Part shown: one piece after another, positions 34,227 to 43,117 of the stretch
How the letters are laid out: each line of letters begins with the position of its first letter
Numbering within the stretch: the stretch's first letter is position 1
From: Olsenella_K sp050953285
Lineage (GTDB): Bacteria; Actinomycetota; Coriobacteriia; Coriobacteriales; Atopobiaceae
NCBI GenBank assembly: GCA_050953285.1
Contig: JBMNMK010000002.1
Location: 992,001-1,056,000, forward strand
DNA: 64,000 nt
Direction of reading: 5' to 3'
Position numbers and translations under genes: made by a program
The notes under the pieces: model-generated
Told to the model about the DNA's origin: nothing
Database searches by the model: none
The model's input: only the letters and a program-made list of their open reading frames with translations

Positions 34227-35045
34227 CTATCCGTGATACATGCCGTTGGGGTCAATTTTTTCATGCGCTTTCTTGAGGGTGCGGCGCAAGAGCCTTGACA
34301 CCTGCACCTGAGAGATGCCGAGCGCCTCAGCAATTTCTATCTGCGTCAGGCCATCTTCAAAGCGCATCTTGATGACCTCTTTTTCACGGGGCGAGAAGTC
34401 CTTGGTGGCTTCTTCTATCACGATCCTGTCCTCAGAGGTGGCCAGGTCGTGGTCTACCGTGGCATATCTGTCGATCACCGCAGGTGAATCGTCCTCTTCG
34501 TTGCTGCCTGCCTCAAGCGGCACCGAGGTATAGGCGCTTGACGACTCCATGGCCTCCAAGACCTCATCCACGGATACCCCCAGATGTTTGGCTATCTCTT
34601 CTACGGAAGGAGAGTGCCTCAAGTCATTGGTGAGCTCTTCGGTTGCTTGGTTTACCTTGGCAGAAAGCTCCTGCAAGCGCCTGGGCACGCGCACGGCCCA
34701 GCCCTTATCTCTAAAGTGACGCTTGAGCTCACCCATGATGGTGGGCGTGGCAAAGGTGGTAAATTCCAGGCCACGCGACGGGTCAAACCTATCAATTGCC
34801 TTGATGAGGCCTATGGTGCCCACCTGGATAAGGTCTTCGAGCGGCTCTCCTCTGTTGGAGAACTTGGAGGCCAGGTAGCGCACCAGATTGAGGTGGTTCA
34901 CAATGAGCTGCTGGCGCGCGTCTTGATCGCCCTCATCTTTGAGGCGATGAAACAGCTCACGCGTCTGCTCTTTATCCCACGCTTTCTTGTGCGTGCTGCG
35001 CCTGAGCATACGCCTGCGTGAAGCTTCGGTCTCCCTATCTGTCAT
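34227..35045 (-). CDS. RNA polymerase sigma factor, SigB/SigF/SigG group
   Basis: A 272-aa sigma-70 group 3 factor. Region 2 shows LVRYLASKFSNRGEPLEDLIQVGTIGLIKAIDRFD, region 3 shows TPTIMGELKRHFRDKGWAVRVPRRLQEL, and region 4 ends with a helix-turn-helix GLTQIEIAEALGISQVQVSRLLRRTL. These match the SigB/SigF group of general stress or sporulation sigma factors; no sporulation genes are nearby, so a stress role is likelier. Its start overlaps the RsbW-like gene by 11 bp, so the two are coupled. Confidence 0.92.
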   Translation of the reverse strand: MTDRETEASRRRMLRRSTHKKAWDKEQTRELFHRLKDEGDQDARQQLIVNHLNLVRYLASKFSNRGEPLEDLIQVGTIGLIKAIDRFDPSRGLEFTTFATPTIMGELKRHFRDKGWAVRVPRRLQELSAKVNQATEELTNDLRHSPSVEEIAKHLGVSVDEVLEAMESSSAYTSVPLEAGSNEEDDSPAVIDRYATVDHDLATSEDRIVIEEATKDFSPREKEVIKMRFEDGLTQIEIAEALGISQVQVSRLLRRTLKKAHEKIDPNGMYHG

Positions 35046-35427
35046 GCGAAGCTTCCATTCTCTTCACCACGTGAAGGGTCTTTCCGTCGGGAGAAACCTC
35101 AAATGAGTCACAGACGGCTTGAAGCAGGAGCTCGGCAAGGTCGAGCGACTCATCAAGCTCTGAGGTCTCATCTGAGCCCTCACCCAGCGAGAAATCCATG
35201 GAGATCTCATCTGCTGAAAGGTTAAATGAGACATCACATTGATCAGGGTTGGTGGCACAGGCGCACACAAAGCACTCCTCTGCCGCCATGCGCACGTCTT
35301 CCACATCATCGACATTCATCTCTTGCACAACGGCCAAATTTGCCGCCATCATGCGGACGGTCCGCGCAAATTGAGCCTCAGCAGGAAGGGTGATAGAAAC
35401 CTTCCTCTGCTGCGATTGATCTGCCAT
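35035..35427 (-). CDS. RsbW-like anti-sigma factor, divergent ATPase
   Basis: A 130-aa protein placed directly before the sigma factor gene and overlapping it by 11 bp, as rsbW/spoIIAB-type genes do. Its fold pattern fits a GHKL anti-sigma kinase: SITLPAEAQFARTVRMMAANLA and VEDVRMAAEECFVCACA. In active members the second stretch (N-box) carries an Asn that binds magnesium; here Cys or Ala stand there. The glycine boxes after residue 75 are also poor. So it may bind the sigma factor without kinase activity. No RsbV antagonist is encoded nearby. Confidence 0.75.
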   Translation of the reverse strand: MADQSQQRKVSITLPAEAQFARTVRMMAANLAVVQEMNVDDVEDVRMAAEECFVCACATNPDQCDVSFNLSADEISMDFSLGEGSDETSELDESLDLAELLLQAVCDSFEVSPDGKTLHVVKRMEASHDR

Positions 35428-35431
35428 TACT

Positions 35432-36028
35432 CTATTCCCCCTCGTGAGATGTATCAGCTTTCGCGCCGCTCGTGGCGTCGTCGCTGTCGTAAGTTACATA
35501 TCCAGTCTGCGGCTTTGTGGCCTTGGCGTGGGGTTTGGCGCCGACGGCATTGGCATCTGCCGGAGCATCGCTCTCATGTGCCGCAGAAGACGGCAGCTTA
35601 GATGCCGCAGGGGCTTCCGTGAGGCGAGAAGAACCTCCATGCGTAATCTTTCCCATCACCTGCGCCACACCCTGTGCGGCAGAATCTGCCACTTTGTTGA
35701 CCGCCGAGGTCACACTTGATGCAGTGCCGCTCACCTCTGAGACGTCCTGCAAGATGGTGTTGAGTGACGCCAAGTCAACCGTGGCCACATCTACTGCTGT
35801 TTGTGCCTTATCCATGAGCGCAGGCAGCTGCTTCACCGTGGGATCAAGCTCGTCTACCAGGCCATCTGCCTTGGTGACGATAGGCTGTATCTGCGCTATG
35901 GTCTCTTGTGCTTGGCGGGAGATCTCATCTACGGAGCTGCGCGCACGCCGGATGGTCAGCGCAAGCTCCACCACCGCCCACACAGCCGCAACTACCAGAA
36001 TGATCAATGCCACCTGAAGGATGTCCAT
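35432..36028 (-). CDS. DUF948 membrane-anchored protein
   Basis: A 198-aa protein with one N-terminal membrane segment (about 4-24), then a helical region with a coiled-coil pattern (RARSSVDEISRQAQETIAQIQPIV...) typical of DUF948, and an Ala/Ser/Lys-rich C-terminal tail of about 70 residues. Function is unknown; related general-stress proteins in bacilli are small membrane proteins. The ATG at 36028 has AGAAGG 5 nt upstream. It appears to be the first gene of a unit with the RsbW-like and sigma genes. Confidence 0.75.
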   Translation of the reverse strand: MDILQVALIILVVAAVWAVVELALTIRRARSSVDEISRQAQETIAQIQPIVTKADGLVDELDPTVKQLPALMDKAQTAVDVATVDLASLNTILQDVSEVSGTASSVTSAVNKVADSAAQGVAQVMGKITHGGSSRLTEAPAASKLPSSAAHESDAPADANAVGAKPHAKATKPQTGYVTYDSDDATSGAKADTSHEGE

Positions 36029-36081
36029 ATCAGCCTTCTCCCTACCGCAGGTCACACATGCGTACAAACAGTACTCCTAGT

Positions 36082-37479
36082 TTACCCAATGTGTTCATCT
36101 TTCTGATCTTGGTTTGAAGACGATTGCGCGCCGCCTGCAGTACCAGAAGATGACAGTTCAGCTGCGTGGTGGTCTCTCCACGAAGCATCGATGCGCCACG
36201 CCTCCCAGCCGCGCGGGCTCGCCTTGAAGAAAGCGCCCCGCTCCAAGCCTTCGGGCAAATAGCGCTGCTTCACCCAACCGCCCGGATAATCGTGCGGATA
36301 GAGATAGGGACCGTAGCTCTCAGATCCTGGCCGGTGCCTATCACGCAGGTAGTTGGGCACTTCTCGCCGAGGTCCTTCTCGCACCTCTTTGAGAGCAGAG
36401 AGAATGCCTTCTTCTACCGCGTTCGACTTGGGCGCCAAAGCCACGTAGAGCGCTGCCTGCGCCAGATTGAGGCGGCATTCTGGATAGCCGATGACCTCGG
36501 CAGACTTGAAGGCTGCCTCCGCCACCAAAAGGGCTTGAGGATCTGCGTTGCCCACGTCTTCTGAGGCCTGGATCATGATACGGCGCGCAATAAACTTAGG
36601 GTCTTCACCTGCATCTATCATGCGCGCAAGCCAATAGAGCACGGCATCGGGGTCTGAGCCGCGCATGGACTTGATGAATGCGGAGATGATGTCATAGTGC
36701 ATATCCCCGCTCTTGTCATACGTGATGCCGCGACGAGGATTTGCCTCTAACACGTCTTGTACGCTGATGGTTGCCGGATGCTCTTTTGAAGGGGGCTCTT
36801 CCGTATCAACCATCTGACTTGCCAGCTCAAGAGAGGTAAGCGCGGCTCTGCCGTCTCCACCTGCAAGCATCACGATCTCCTGGAGCGCATCGTCATCAAG
36901 CGTGTAGGCTCCTTTGAGTCCCGCCTCATCTGCCAGCGCGCGGCGCACGATGGTCTTGATGGCCTCGTCGTCCAACACCGTCAGCTCCACCACGCGTGAG
37001 CGGCTGATAAGGGCGGAGTTCACCTCAAAGTAGGGATTTTCTGTCGTAGCGCCAATGAGCACCACAATGCGGTCTTCCACGGCATGGAGCAGCGCATCTT
37101 GCTGGCTGCGGTTGAAGCGATGGATCTCATCGACAAACAGGATGGTGCGCTGAGACTTCACCAGAAGCCGTGACTCTGCCGCCTCAATCTCTCGTCTCAG
37201 ATCCTTCACCGTGCCGGTAATGGCTGATACCTCGACAAACTCTGCGTGCGTGGTGTGAGCAATGATGCGGGCAAGCGTCGTTTTTCCCGTGCCCGCAGGT
37301 CCGTAGAGAATGACCGACGAGAGCGCATCGTGCTCAATGGCACGCCTGAGCCACGACCCAGGACCTACGGCCTGGGACTGACCCACATATTCGTCCAGAC
37401 TTTTGGGCCGCATGCGCGCCGCCAAAGGCGCTGCTGCCGCACGTTTTTCTCGCTCATATGAGCTGAACAGGTTATCCAT
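36082..37479 (-). CDS. rarA: Replication-associated recombination protein RarA
   Basis: RarA (MgsA) is a AAA+ ATPase related to clamp loaders that acts at stalled replication forks. The 465-aa protein has RMRPKSLDEYVGQSQ, Walker A LYGPAGTGKTTLARI, Walker B FVDEIHRFNRSQQDALL, sensor 1 IGATTENPYFEVNSALISRS, and the C-terminal MgsA domain with GSDPDAVLYWLARMIDAGEDP and LPEGLERGAFF. It follows dgt by 2 bp. Confidence 0.96.
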   Translation of the reverse strand: MDNLFSSYEREKRAAAAPLAARMRPKSLDEYVGQSQAVGPGSWLRRAIEHDALSSVILYGPAGTGKTTLARIIAHTTHAEFVEVSAITGTVKDLRREIEAAESRLLVKSQRTILFVDEIHRFNRSQQDALLHAVEDRIVVLIGATTENPYFEVNSALISRSRVVELTVLDDEAIKTIVRRALADEAGLKGAYTLDDDALQEIVMLAGGDGRAALTSLELASQMVDTEEPPSKEHPATISVQDVLEANPRRGITYDKSGDMHYDIISAFIKSMRGSDPDAVLYWLARMIDAGEDPKFIARRIMIQASEDVGNADPQALLVAEAAFKSAEVIGYPECRLNLAQAALYVALAPKSNAVEEGILSALKEVREGPRREVPNYLRDRHRPGSESYGPYLYPHDYPGGWVKQRYLPEGLERGAFFKASPRGWEAWRIDASWRDHHAAELSSSGTAGGAQSSSNQDQKDEHIG

Positions 37480-37481
37480 GC

Positions 37482-38726
37482 TTAGGGCCTTATTCCGTCG
37501 AAGTAGCTTCTCTTGGGAAAGAGCTCGCGCGCGGTGGGAAAGAGCTTCTCACAGGTGGCTATGAAGTAGTCGTCGGTCATAGCACTGATAAAGTCCACGA
37601 CGCAGCGGTCATGATCTGACTCCCAGTCAAGGTGTTTGCCGTAGTGGGAAAGGTGGTTGGTCAGCGGAATGATGTGCTGCGTGAAGATGGCCTGGGATTC
37701 ATCGCCTGTTTCCAGCGCCGTGAGCTCGTGGTCGTAGAGCATCCTAAAGAGCTCTGCCACCTGCGGCGCAAAGTCCGCCTCCACCTCGCGAGATCCGTAG
37801 ATCTTCTCGTAGTTTTCACGCTTGGCGCGCGCCAGCTCTGAGAAGCCCTCCTCGCTCATGCGGATCTCACCGGTACCAATGCTCATCTCGACCACATCGG
37901 CGACAAAAGCCATGAGCGCCCAGGCGTTATAGGAACCGCCGAGGCCGTCGTCGAACACATCCGCGTCAACCAGGTGTGCGCGGATGGCGTCTTGGCGGTC
38001 TTTGCCCACGTAGGCAATGATATCGGAGATGCGCACCACGCAGCCCTCAAGCGTCATGGGCCGAAGGTGCTTGATGGCGTCTTTACCCTCGCTCCAGCAG
38101 CGCTCAAGGGTCTGGTCGAACTCTTCAAATGAGGCAAGCGAGCTTGTCTTGAAGCGCTGCTGCTCAAACTCGCCGTTGTGTGAAACCACGCCGTCAAGTG
38201 TCTGCAGGCTCAGATTTCTACCGTAGAGGACATCGAGCGCCCGCACACTTTGCAGGTTGTGGAAAAACCACTTGCCGGTGCGCTCGTGAAAGACCGTATT
38301 GAGATAGCGCTCCCCGGCGTGGCCAAAGGGCGTGTGCCCAATGTCATGCCCCAGCGCAATGGCTTCAATGAGGTCCAAATTGAGGCCGAGCGCACGGCCA
38401 ATATCGCGCGCCACGCGACACACCAGCTGCTCATGCAGGCCCCTGCGCGCAAGGTCGTCGTCGGCTCTAAACGAGAAGACCTGCGTCTTGCCGTTCAGTC
38501 GGTTGTATGCCGGCATGTGCAAGATCTTCTCGCAATCCCTCATGAAGGCCGGACGAAGGAGCGTTGGGGCATCTTCTGGCCGCGCGTCTCTTCTGATGGC
38601 CGCCTCGTTGGGGGTAGCTGCGGTACTCAAGCTTCGCTGGGCGAGAATATCGTGCACCGCACAGGCGGCATCGGGTGAAAGCTGACCGGTGAGGCCCGGG
38701 GCTTTCTTATTGATGAGCTGTTTCAC
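37482..38726 (-). CDS. dgt: Deoxyguanosinetriphosphate triphosphohydrolase-like protein
   Basis: An HD-domain hydrolase that splits dNTPs (mainly dGTP) into nucleoside and triphosphate. The 414-aa protein has the substrate stretch RLNGKTQVF, the metal-binding IALGHDIGHTPFGHAGE, and ISDIIAYVGKD. The GTG at 38726 is preferred because GGAG lies 5 nt upstream; an ATG further upstream would add 25 unconserved residues. It appears to be cotranscribed with rarA. Confidence 0.92.
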   Translation of the reverse strand: MKQLINKKAPGLTGQLSPDAACAVHDILAQRSLSTAATPNEAAIRRDARPEDAPTLLRPAFMRDCEKILHMPAYNRLNGKTQVFSFRADDDLARRGLHEQLVCRVARDIGRALGLNLDLIEAIALGHDIGHTPFGHAGERYLNTVFHERTGKWFFHNLQSVRALDVLYGRNLSLQTLDGVVSHNGEFEQQRFKTSSLASFEEFDQTLERCWSEGKDAIKHLRPMTLEGCVVRISDIIAYVGKDRQDAIRAHLVDADVFDDGLGGSYNAWALMAFVADVVEMSIGTGEIRMSEEGFSELARAKRENYEKIYGSREVEADFAPQVAELFRMLYDHELTALETGDESQAIFTQHIIPLTNHLSHYGKHLDWESDHDRCVVDFISAMTDDYFIATCEKLFPTARELFPKRSYFDGIRP

Positions 38727-38820
38727 GTTTTCTCCTATCGTTTCTTTTTGAGAAAACCCTAGCAGAAACCTTGGACATAAATGGCTGGGCGTCCGTGGCA
38801 TTACGTGGACCGTGCCGCCG

Positions 38821-40710
38821 TCACTTCTTGTTCAACGTATCTAAAATGGATTGCGCGCTCACAAACGAGCTCTCTTCTGCCGGCAAAATGGTAAATCCCA
38901 GCTTTTTATGCAACCTGAGCGACATCTTGTTGGAAGGATAGATCTCTGTCCAGGGAGTCCTGCCCACCGCGAGAAGGGCAGCCACCTTGGATGCCACCAG
39001 CACCTCTCCTAAGCCCTCACGGCGGTGGCCCGGGAACACCTCCAGCATGCCCATGGATCCCAGCGTATGTTCTCCTATGAAACCCACCAGCGTACCTTCC
39101 GCAAAAGCACCCAAGAAAAGGCCTTCTTGCAGGTGTTTTCTCACCACGGAAGGATCAAGGATCTCTGGATAGCTGTAATGCTTGAGGATATCTGGCAGAT
39201 AGCTCTCATCAAGCGGCTGGATAGAAGAGTGCCGTTTTGTGTCTATGCTGATGCCACTTCCCTCATAGATGGCCAGGTGGTAGTCATCATGTGCGTCCAT
39301 TCCGCAGGCACCTTGGGCACACATGACCGATGTCTCACCCAAGGCATCGATCATTGAGGGCTCTGCCATGAGGGCAAGAACCGCGTGGGCAAGGTCGGCA
39401 TCGGTGGCAAAAAGGATCTGCTCCTTGGTGGCTAGACGAGCAAAAATGCAGCCTTTCTCGGCAAAGAGGGGCTCAGCCAAGCGCTGCGCCAGCATCTGCT
39501 GGAGCGGCAGTGCACAGAGGGGTGCCTCTGTCAGAAGCTCCTGTGCCCGCGCGCGGCGCCTCTCCACTGGCACGCGCGCGCCCATAAGGACGCCCAAGCG
39601 CCTGGCAAAGGTGGCATTTCCCTCCAGCGTCAGGTGGTCGCCATCGGGACAGATGTGCTGCGGCGTGACATCTACCAGCTTTGTCCCGTCATACACGCTC
39701 ACGTTTTCATGGCGCGCTGCGGCCGCCTGAATGAAGTGGGAAACCTCACGGTAACAGCTCTTGCGCGCTATTGGCGAGACCTTCTCGTCAAACGCGATGG
39801 GCGTGATAATGTCTATGGGAACATCTGGCCACTCATGCGCTATCTCGGCGATAGACGTATCAATCTCCGCCTTGGTACGCAGGGCGGCACACGCTTCAAA
39901 CCGGTAATTGGTCCCAAGCGCCACCATCACGCGCGAAGGCGCAACGTGCGAGGAAAGACCGTTACAAAAGCCCTGTTGAAACACCTGCCCGTAGATACTT
40001 TGGTTCAAAAGATCTGCGTCCAGTGCCTCTGTCAGCAAGGCCGGCCAGCTTTGTGCAGGATCGTCGGCGATAAACCCCTGCGCTATGGAGTCTCCCAGCA
40101 CCAGCAGGGTATCTTCTTGCTCGACAGGCTCTATGAGCTGGGAGTCCAGCCAGAGATAAGAAACCTCTGCGGAGCGCAGCGCCGGCAGCCAGATGCTCAC
40201 CTCATGCATCACGCCAAAGCCCGGAAGCGGCACCATGACGCACTCGTCTGCCTGGTTCTCTTCCACGGAAAAAGAAACCAACGCCGCACCTTGCGCGTCG
40301 ATACCAGAGATGCCGTAGGCAAGCGGTCGCGGCATGAAGCAGGGTCGTTTGTGGCCATCTACCTCTATGGTGATGCCGTCGTGGGCAGCACGCGTTTCAT
40401 CGTGTTGGGCAGCCAGCTGCTTCTGCGTGGGGCGCGGCTCTTGCGCCAGGCGGATAAGCAGTGCTACTTCCGTGGCATCTGTTCTAAAAGAGACCCGCAC
40501 GCCGCTGGTTGCTTGAGCCATTGCCTTGAAGACGCCCGGGTGCCACGCCATGCAGCTTGAGATCTGCGCCACCTGGTTGGGTGTAAAGCGCTCAGGGTGA
40601 GCCCACTCACCTCTCTCGGTGACCGAAAGGCATCCATGCAGATAATCCTTACTGGACACACAGAGCAATGAGCTCCTTTTGCGCTCATCTATGACATAGC
40701 GATCAATCAC
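38821..40710 (-). CDS. SGNH hydrolase fused to GNAT acetyltransferase
   Basis: A 629-aa protein with two enzyme parts. Residues about 1-195 look like a beta-sandwich of the kind seen before the catalytic domain of CE2-type esterases. Residues about 200-375 form an SGNH/GDSL hydrolase: GDSI (Ser208), a GTN block (266-268) and DGDH (Asp356, His359). Residues about 480-629 form a GNAT acetyltransferase: GMLEVFPGHRREGLGEVLVASKVAALL (acetyl-CoA loop) and YPSNKMSLRLHKKLGF. No signal peptide is seen, so it is likely cytoplasmic. One polypeptide that may both remove and add acyl groups is unusual. Substrate unknown. Confidence 0.75.
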   Translation of the reverse strand: MIDRYVIDERKRSSLLCVSSKDYLHGCLSVTERGEWAHPERFTPNQVAQISSCMAWHPGVFKAMAQATSGVRVSFRTDATEVALLIRLAQEPRPTQKQLAAQHDETRAAHDGITIEVDGHKRPCFMPRPLAYGISGIDAQGAALVSFSVEENQADECVMVPLPGFGVMHEVSIWLPALRSAEVSYLWLDSQLIEPVEQEDTLLVLGDSIAQGFIADDPAQSWPALLTEALDADLLNQSIYGQVFQQGFCNGLSSHVAPSRVMVALGTNYRFEACAALRTKAEIDTSIAEIAHEWPDVPIDIITPIAFDEKVSPIARKSCYREVSHFIQAAAARHENVSVYDGTKLVDVTPQHICPDGDHLTLEGNATFARRLGVLMGARVPVERRRARAQELLTEAPLCALPLQQMLAQRLAEPLFAEKGCIFARLATKEQILFATDADLAHAVLALMAEPSMIDALGETSVMCAQGACGMDAHDDYHLAIYEGSGISIDTKRHSSIQPLDESYLPDILKHYSYPEILDPSVVRKHLQEGLFLGAFAEGTLVGFIGEHTLGSMGMLEVFPGHRREGLGEVLVASKVAALLAVGRTPWTEIYPSNKMSLRLHKKLGFTILPAEESSFVSAQSILDTLNKK

Positions 40711-40741
40711 CCAAGCTCCTCATCTGGCTCATGTGCGCCAA

Positions 40742-41671
40742 CTATTTCTGTAACGGCCTGCCGCCCTCAATCACCAGCGTGGTGTAGTCAAAGTCATCAC
40801 CAAAGTGACTGATGAGGAAGTTCCGGTAGGCATAGGTAAAGAAGTCAGTTCCACCCAGATCACTGGTGAGTTTTGAGAGCTGTTTTTGAAGCTCTTCATT
40901 GCCCATTGCCACCGCTGCCGCACACTCACGCCAGCCGCCAAGGCCCACCTGTGATACCACGTAACCTGGATGATCTTCTACCCACGCCGTGGCATAGATG
41001 TAGTCTGCAGCAAAAGCGGCCACGCCGCCCTCCAAAAAGACACGTTCGGCAACAGAGTATGAAGTGCATTCTTTAAGCGTAAGACCGGCGCTCTCTACGG
41101 CGCGCGCAGCAGCAGTTCCTGTAGCTGCAACAACCTCTCCTGTTACGGCAGCCGCCTCATCTACCTGGGTATTCTCGCCCTGAGACACAATGAGCGCCTG
41201 TGTGGTCCTCACATAGCTGGGCGCAAAGAGCAGCTCACCAGGCGCTTCATCTTGCGAGAACTCCGCAACGACAATGTCTACCTCGCCAGATTCCAGCGCA
41301 GATTTTCTATCCTGGCTATCGAGCGCATGATATTCAGAGACCAATCCCCAGCTTTCAGCAATCTTTCCCGCGTAGAAGATCTCATAGCCACGGTAGTTGC
41401 CTTCACTATCCACCGCGCTCATGGGATACACGTCACTCAAGACCCCCACGCGCAAAACCTTTGAGGCGTCTATCTCCTCAAACGTCCGCGCGCCCGTGGC
41501 AGTGGAGGCGCCATCGGACTCAGTCTCCCATAAGGTGCCGCGCGCAGAGCAGGCGCCAAGGCCAAGCGCCACAAGACCACAGGCACCCATGCCGCAGGCA
41601 CCCAAAAAAGACCTTCTGCTCAGCTGGCCAAACGTCTCTTCCCTATCCGCTTTGAGCATCTCATCTCTCAT
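40742..41671 (-). CDS. Family 3 solute-binding lipoprotein with Tat signal, orphan
   Basis: A 309-aa periplasmic-type binding protein of the amino-acid ABC family (SBP_bac_3). The N-terminus carries a twin-arginine motif SRRSFLGACG and a lipobox ALGLGAC, so it would be exported folded and anchored to the outer membrane face. The mature part includes LRVGVLSDVYPMSAVDSEGNYRGYEI and GEVDIVVAEFSQDEA. No permease or ATPase gene is adjacent, so it is an orphan, perhaps serving another transporter or as a sensor. The ATG at 41671 is preferred over 41680, which overlaps the ribosome site. Confidence 0.82.
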   Translation of the reverse strand: MRDEMLKADREETFGQLSRRSFLGACGMGACGLVALGLGACSARGTLWETESDGASTATGARTFEEIDASKVLRVGVLSDVYPMSAVDSEGNYRGYEIFYAGKIAESWGLVSEYHALDSQDRKSALESGEVDIVVAEFSQDEAPGELLFAPSYVRTTQALIVSQGENTQVDEAAAVTGEVVAATGTAAARAVESAGLTLKECTSYSVAERVFLEGGVAAFAADYIYATAWVEDHPGYVVSQVGLGGWRECAAAVAMGNEELQKQLSKLTSDLGGTDFFTYAYRNFLISHFGDDFDYTTLVIEGGRPLQK

Positions 41672-41688
41672 CGACCGCATCCTCTTTC

Positions 41689-42231
41689 TCAGTGGCCATG
41701 CCCTTCTTCAGGATATGCCTCCAACACCGCTTCGCGAACCGGCGCATATGCCTCTATCAGCGCTTCTTGGCTCCAGCGCGCGTTGGCCGGACTCGTGGAG
41801 GGAAGCTTGTGTGCCAAAATCCCCACCGTGGGCTCAATATAGGTACCGTAGAGCTTATATGCCGCGCTGCCCGTACAAAATATCTTCCGAATGGGAGCCC
41901 GACTCAGTATACGCCCCAAGTCGTTGGGCTCAGGATTTTCTATCGAGGCATCCTGCGCCCCTTTGATTGAGCAGGCCAGAAGAACATCGTCGAGTGCAAT
42001 GTGATGCTCAAGGCAGAGCGCTCGCTTGCCCTCCGCTGTAGCAGGCACGTCACATCCCCAAAGTGCTGCCATGGTAGGCCAGAAGCGGTTCTGCGGATTG
42101 CCGTAGTGGATGCCACGAGCGCGTGAGACGGGGCTTGGCATGGTGCCAAGCAGCAAGACCACACAGGTATCGTCCACAACAGGTGCGAGCGGACTTTCCA
42201 CCCTCAGGAGTTTCTCGCCCGATGAGCTCAC
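41689..42231 (-). CDS. Hypoxanthine-DNA glycosylase (UDG family 6)
   Basis: A 180-aa DNA glycosylase of the family that removes deaminated adenine (hypoxanthine) from DNA. The family motifs are visible: LLLGTMPSPVSRARGIHYGNPQNRFW near residues 27-52, ALDDVLLACSIKGAQDASI, IFCTGSAAYKLY and LPSTSPANA near the end. The deoxyuridine-specific catalytic Asp of family 1 is absent, as expected for family 6. It starts 2 bp after the metallophosphatase gene. Confidence 0.85.
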   Translation of the reverse strand: MSSSGEKLLRVESPLAPVVDDTCVVLLLGTMPSPVSRARGIHYGNPQNRFWPTMAALWGCDVPATAEGKRALCLEHHIALDDVLLACSIKGAQDASIENPEPNDLGRILSRAPIRKIFCTGSAAYKLYGTYIEPTVGILAHKLPSTSPANARWSQEALIEAYAPVREAVLEAYPEEGHGH

Positions 42232-42233
42232 GC

Positions 42234-43037
42234 CTACTCCCCCTCCTGTATGGAAGCGTAGAACTCCTGCTCATCATCCAGACGAAGCATCAGCACGCGG
42301 CCCCAACCAGCGCCGCCCGCAGCGCCACAGTCAATTGCCCACCTGTCGGCAACCCCTGCTGTCTCTGGGCGCGCGCCAATGCGCATCATGCGGCAGTTAC
42401 CCTCTTCATCGCGCGCAGGCCTATCAAAGCTATCCGCCAGGTTTTCCACATAAGGAACCGGCGTGTGACCTGCAATAACAATAGGCCCTTCCCCGCGCTC
42501 GTCAAGAAAGCCCAAGGGGTGGCCCCAAAAATCTTCTCTAATCCACAAGGCATCGTCTAAGCTCTGCTGGCTCAACAGTGATTCTATGGCCTCGTCTGTC
42601 CACGCCGTTTCAGCTGAAAATCCAAGCGAGCGCAAACCTGCATGTACCAGCAAAAAGTCTCTCTCATGCACCCGGACATGCGCGGCGGTGGGAAGGTTGC
42701 ACACCCACTCCAAAAGATCGAGCTGCTCTTCACGCTCAAGCTTTTCCAAGCCCTCCAGCGTCGATGTGCCACCGTTGATAGACCAGTTGATTGCCAGCGT
42801 GGGGTCTTCTTCTCCATGCAAGAAGTAATCACACATCAGATCCTCATGGTTGCCCATGAGCACCCGGCCATCTGAAAGCTCACGGACGCGCTTCAGAACC
42901 TCAACGGGCTCAGGCCCTCTATCAATCATGTCTCCGAGCACCCAGATCTGATCATCGTCTGCCGGAGAAACCTCATTCAGCAGCTGATCAAACGCCCGCA
43001 CATGACCATGTATGTCGGAGATAACGTAGGTTGCCAT
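42234..43037 (-). CDS. Metallophosphatase (PrpE/ApaH-like)
   Basis: A 267-aa calcineurin-like phosphoesterase. Metal motifs are complete: YVISDIHGH, GDMIDRGPEP, LMGNHEDLM, LLVHAG and IAGHTPVPY. These occur in Ser/Thr protein phosphatases and in symmetric Ap4A hydrolases; sequence alone does not choose between them. The ATG at 43037 has GGGAGG 4 nt upstream. Its gene is followed closely by the DNA glycosylase gene. Confidence 0.85.
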   Translation of the reverse strand: MATYVISDIHGHVRAFDQLLNEVSPADDDQIWVLGDMIDRGPEPVEVLKRVRELSDGRVLMGNHEDLMCDYFLHGEEDPTLAINWSINGGTSTLEGLEKLEREEQLDLLEWVCNLPTAAHVRVHERDFLLVHAGLRSLGFSAETAWTDEAIESLLSQQSLDDALWIREDFWGHPLGFLDERGEGPIVIAGHTPVPYVENLADSFDRPARDEEGNCRMMRIGARPETAGVADRWAIDCGAAGGAGWGRVLMLRLDDEQEFYASIQEGE

Positions 43038-43117
43038 AAAACCTCCCATCCGAACCAAAATAGCGGACTTGGCTCAGAACTACAAGGAAGGCAGGTGTAG
43101 ACGTGTAACTCCGGCTT

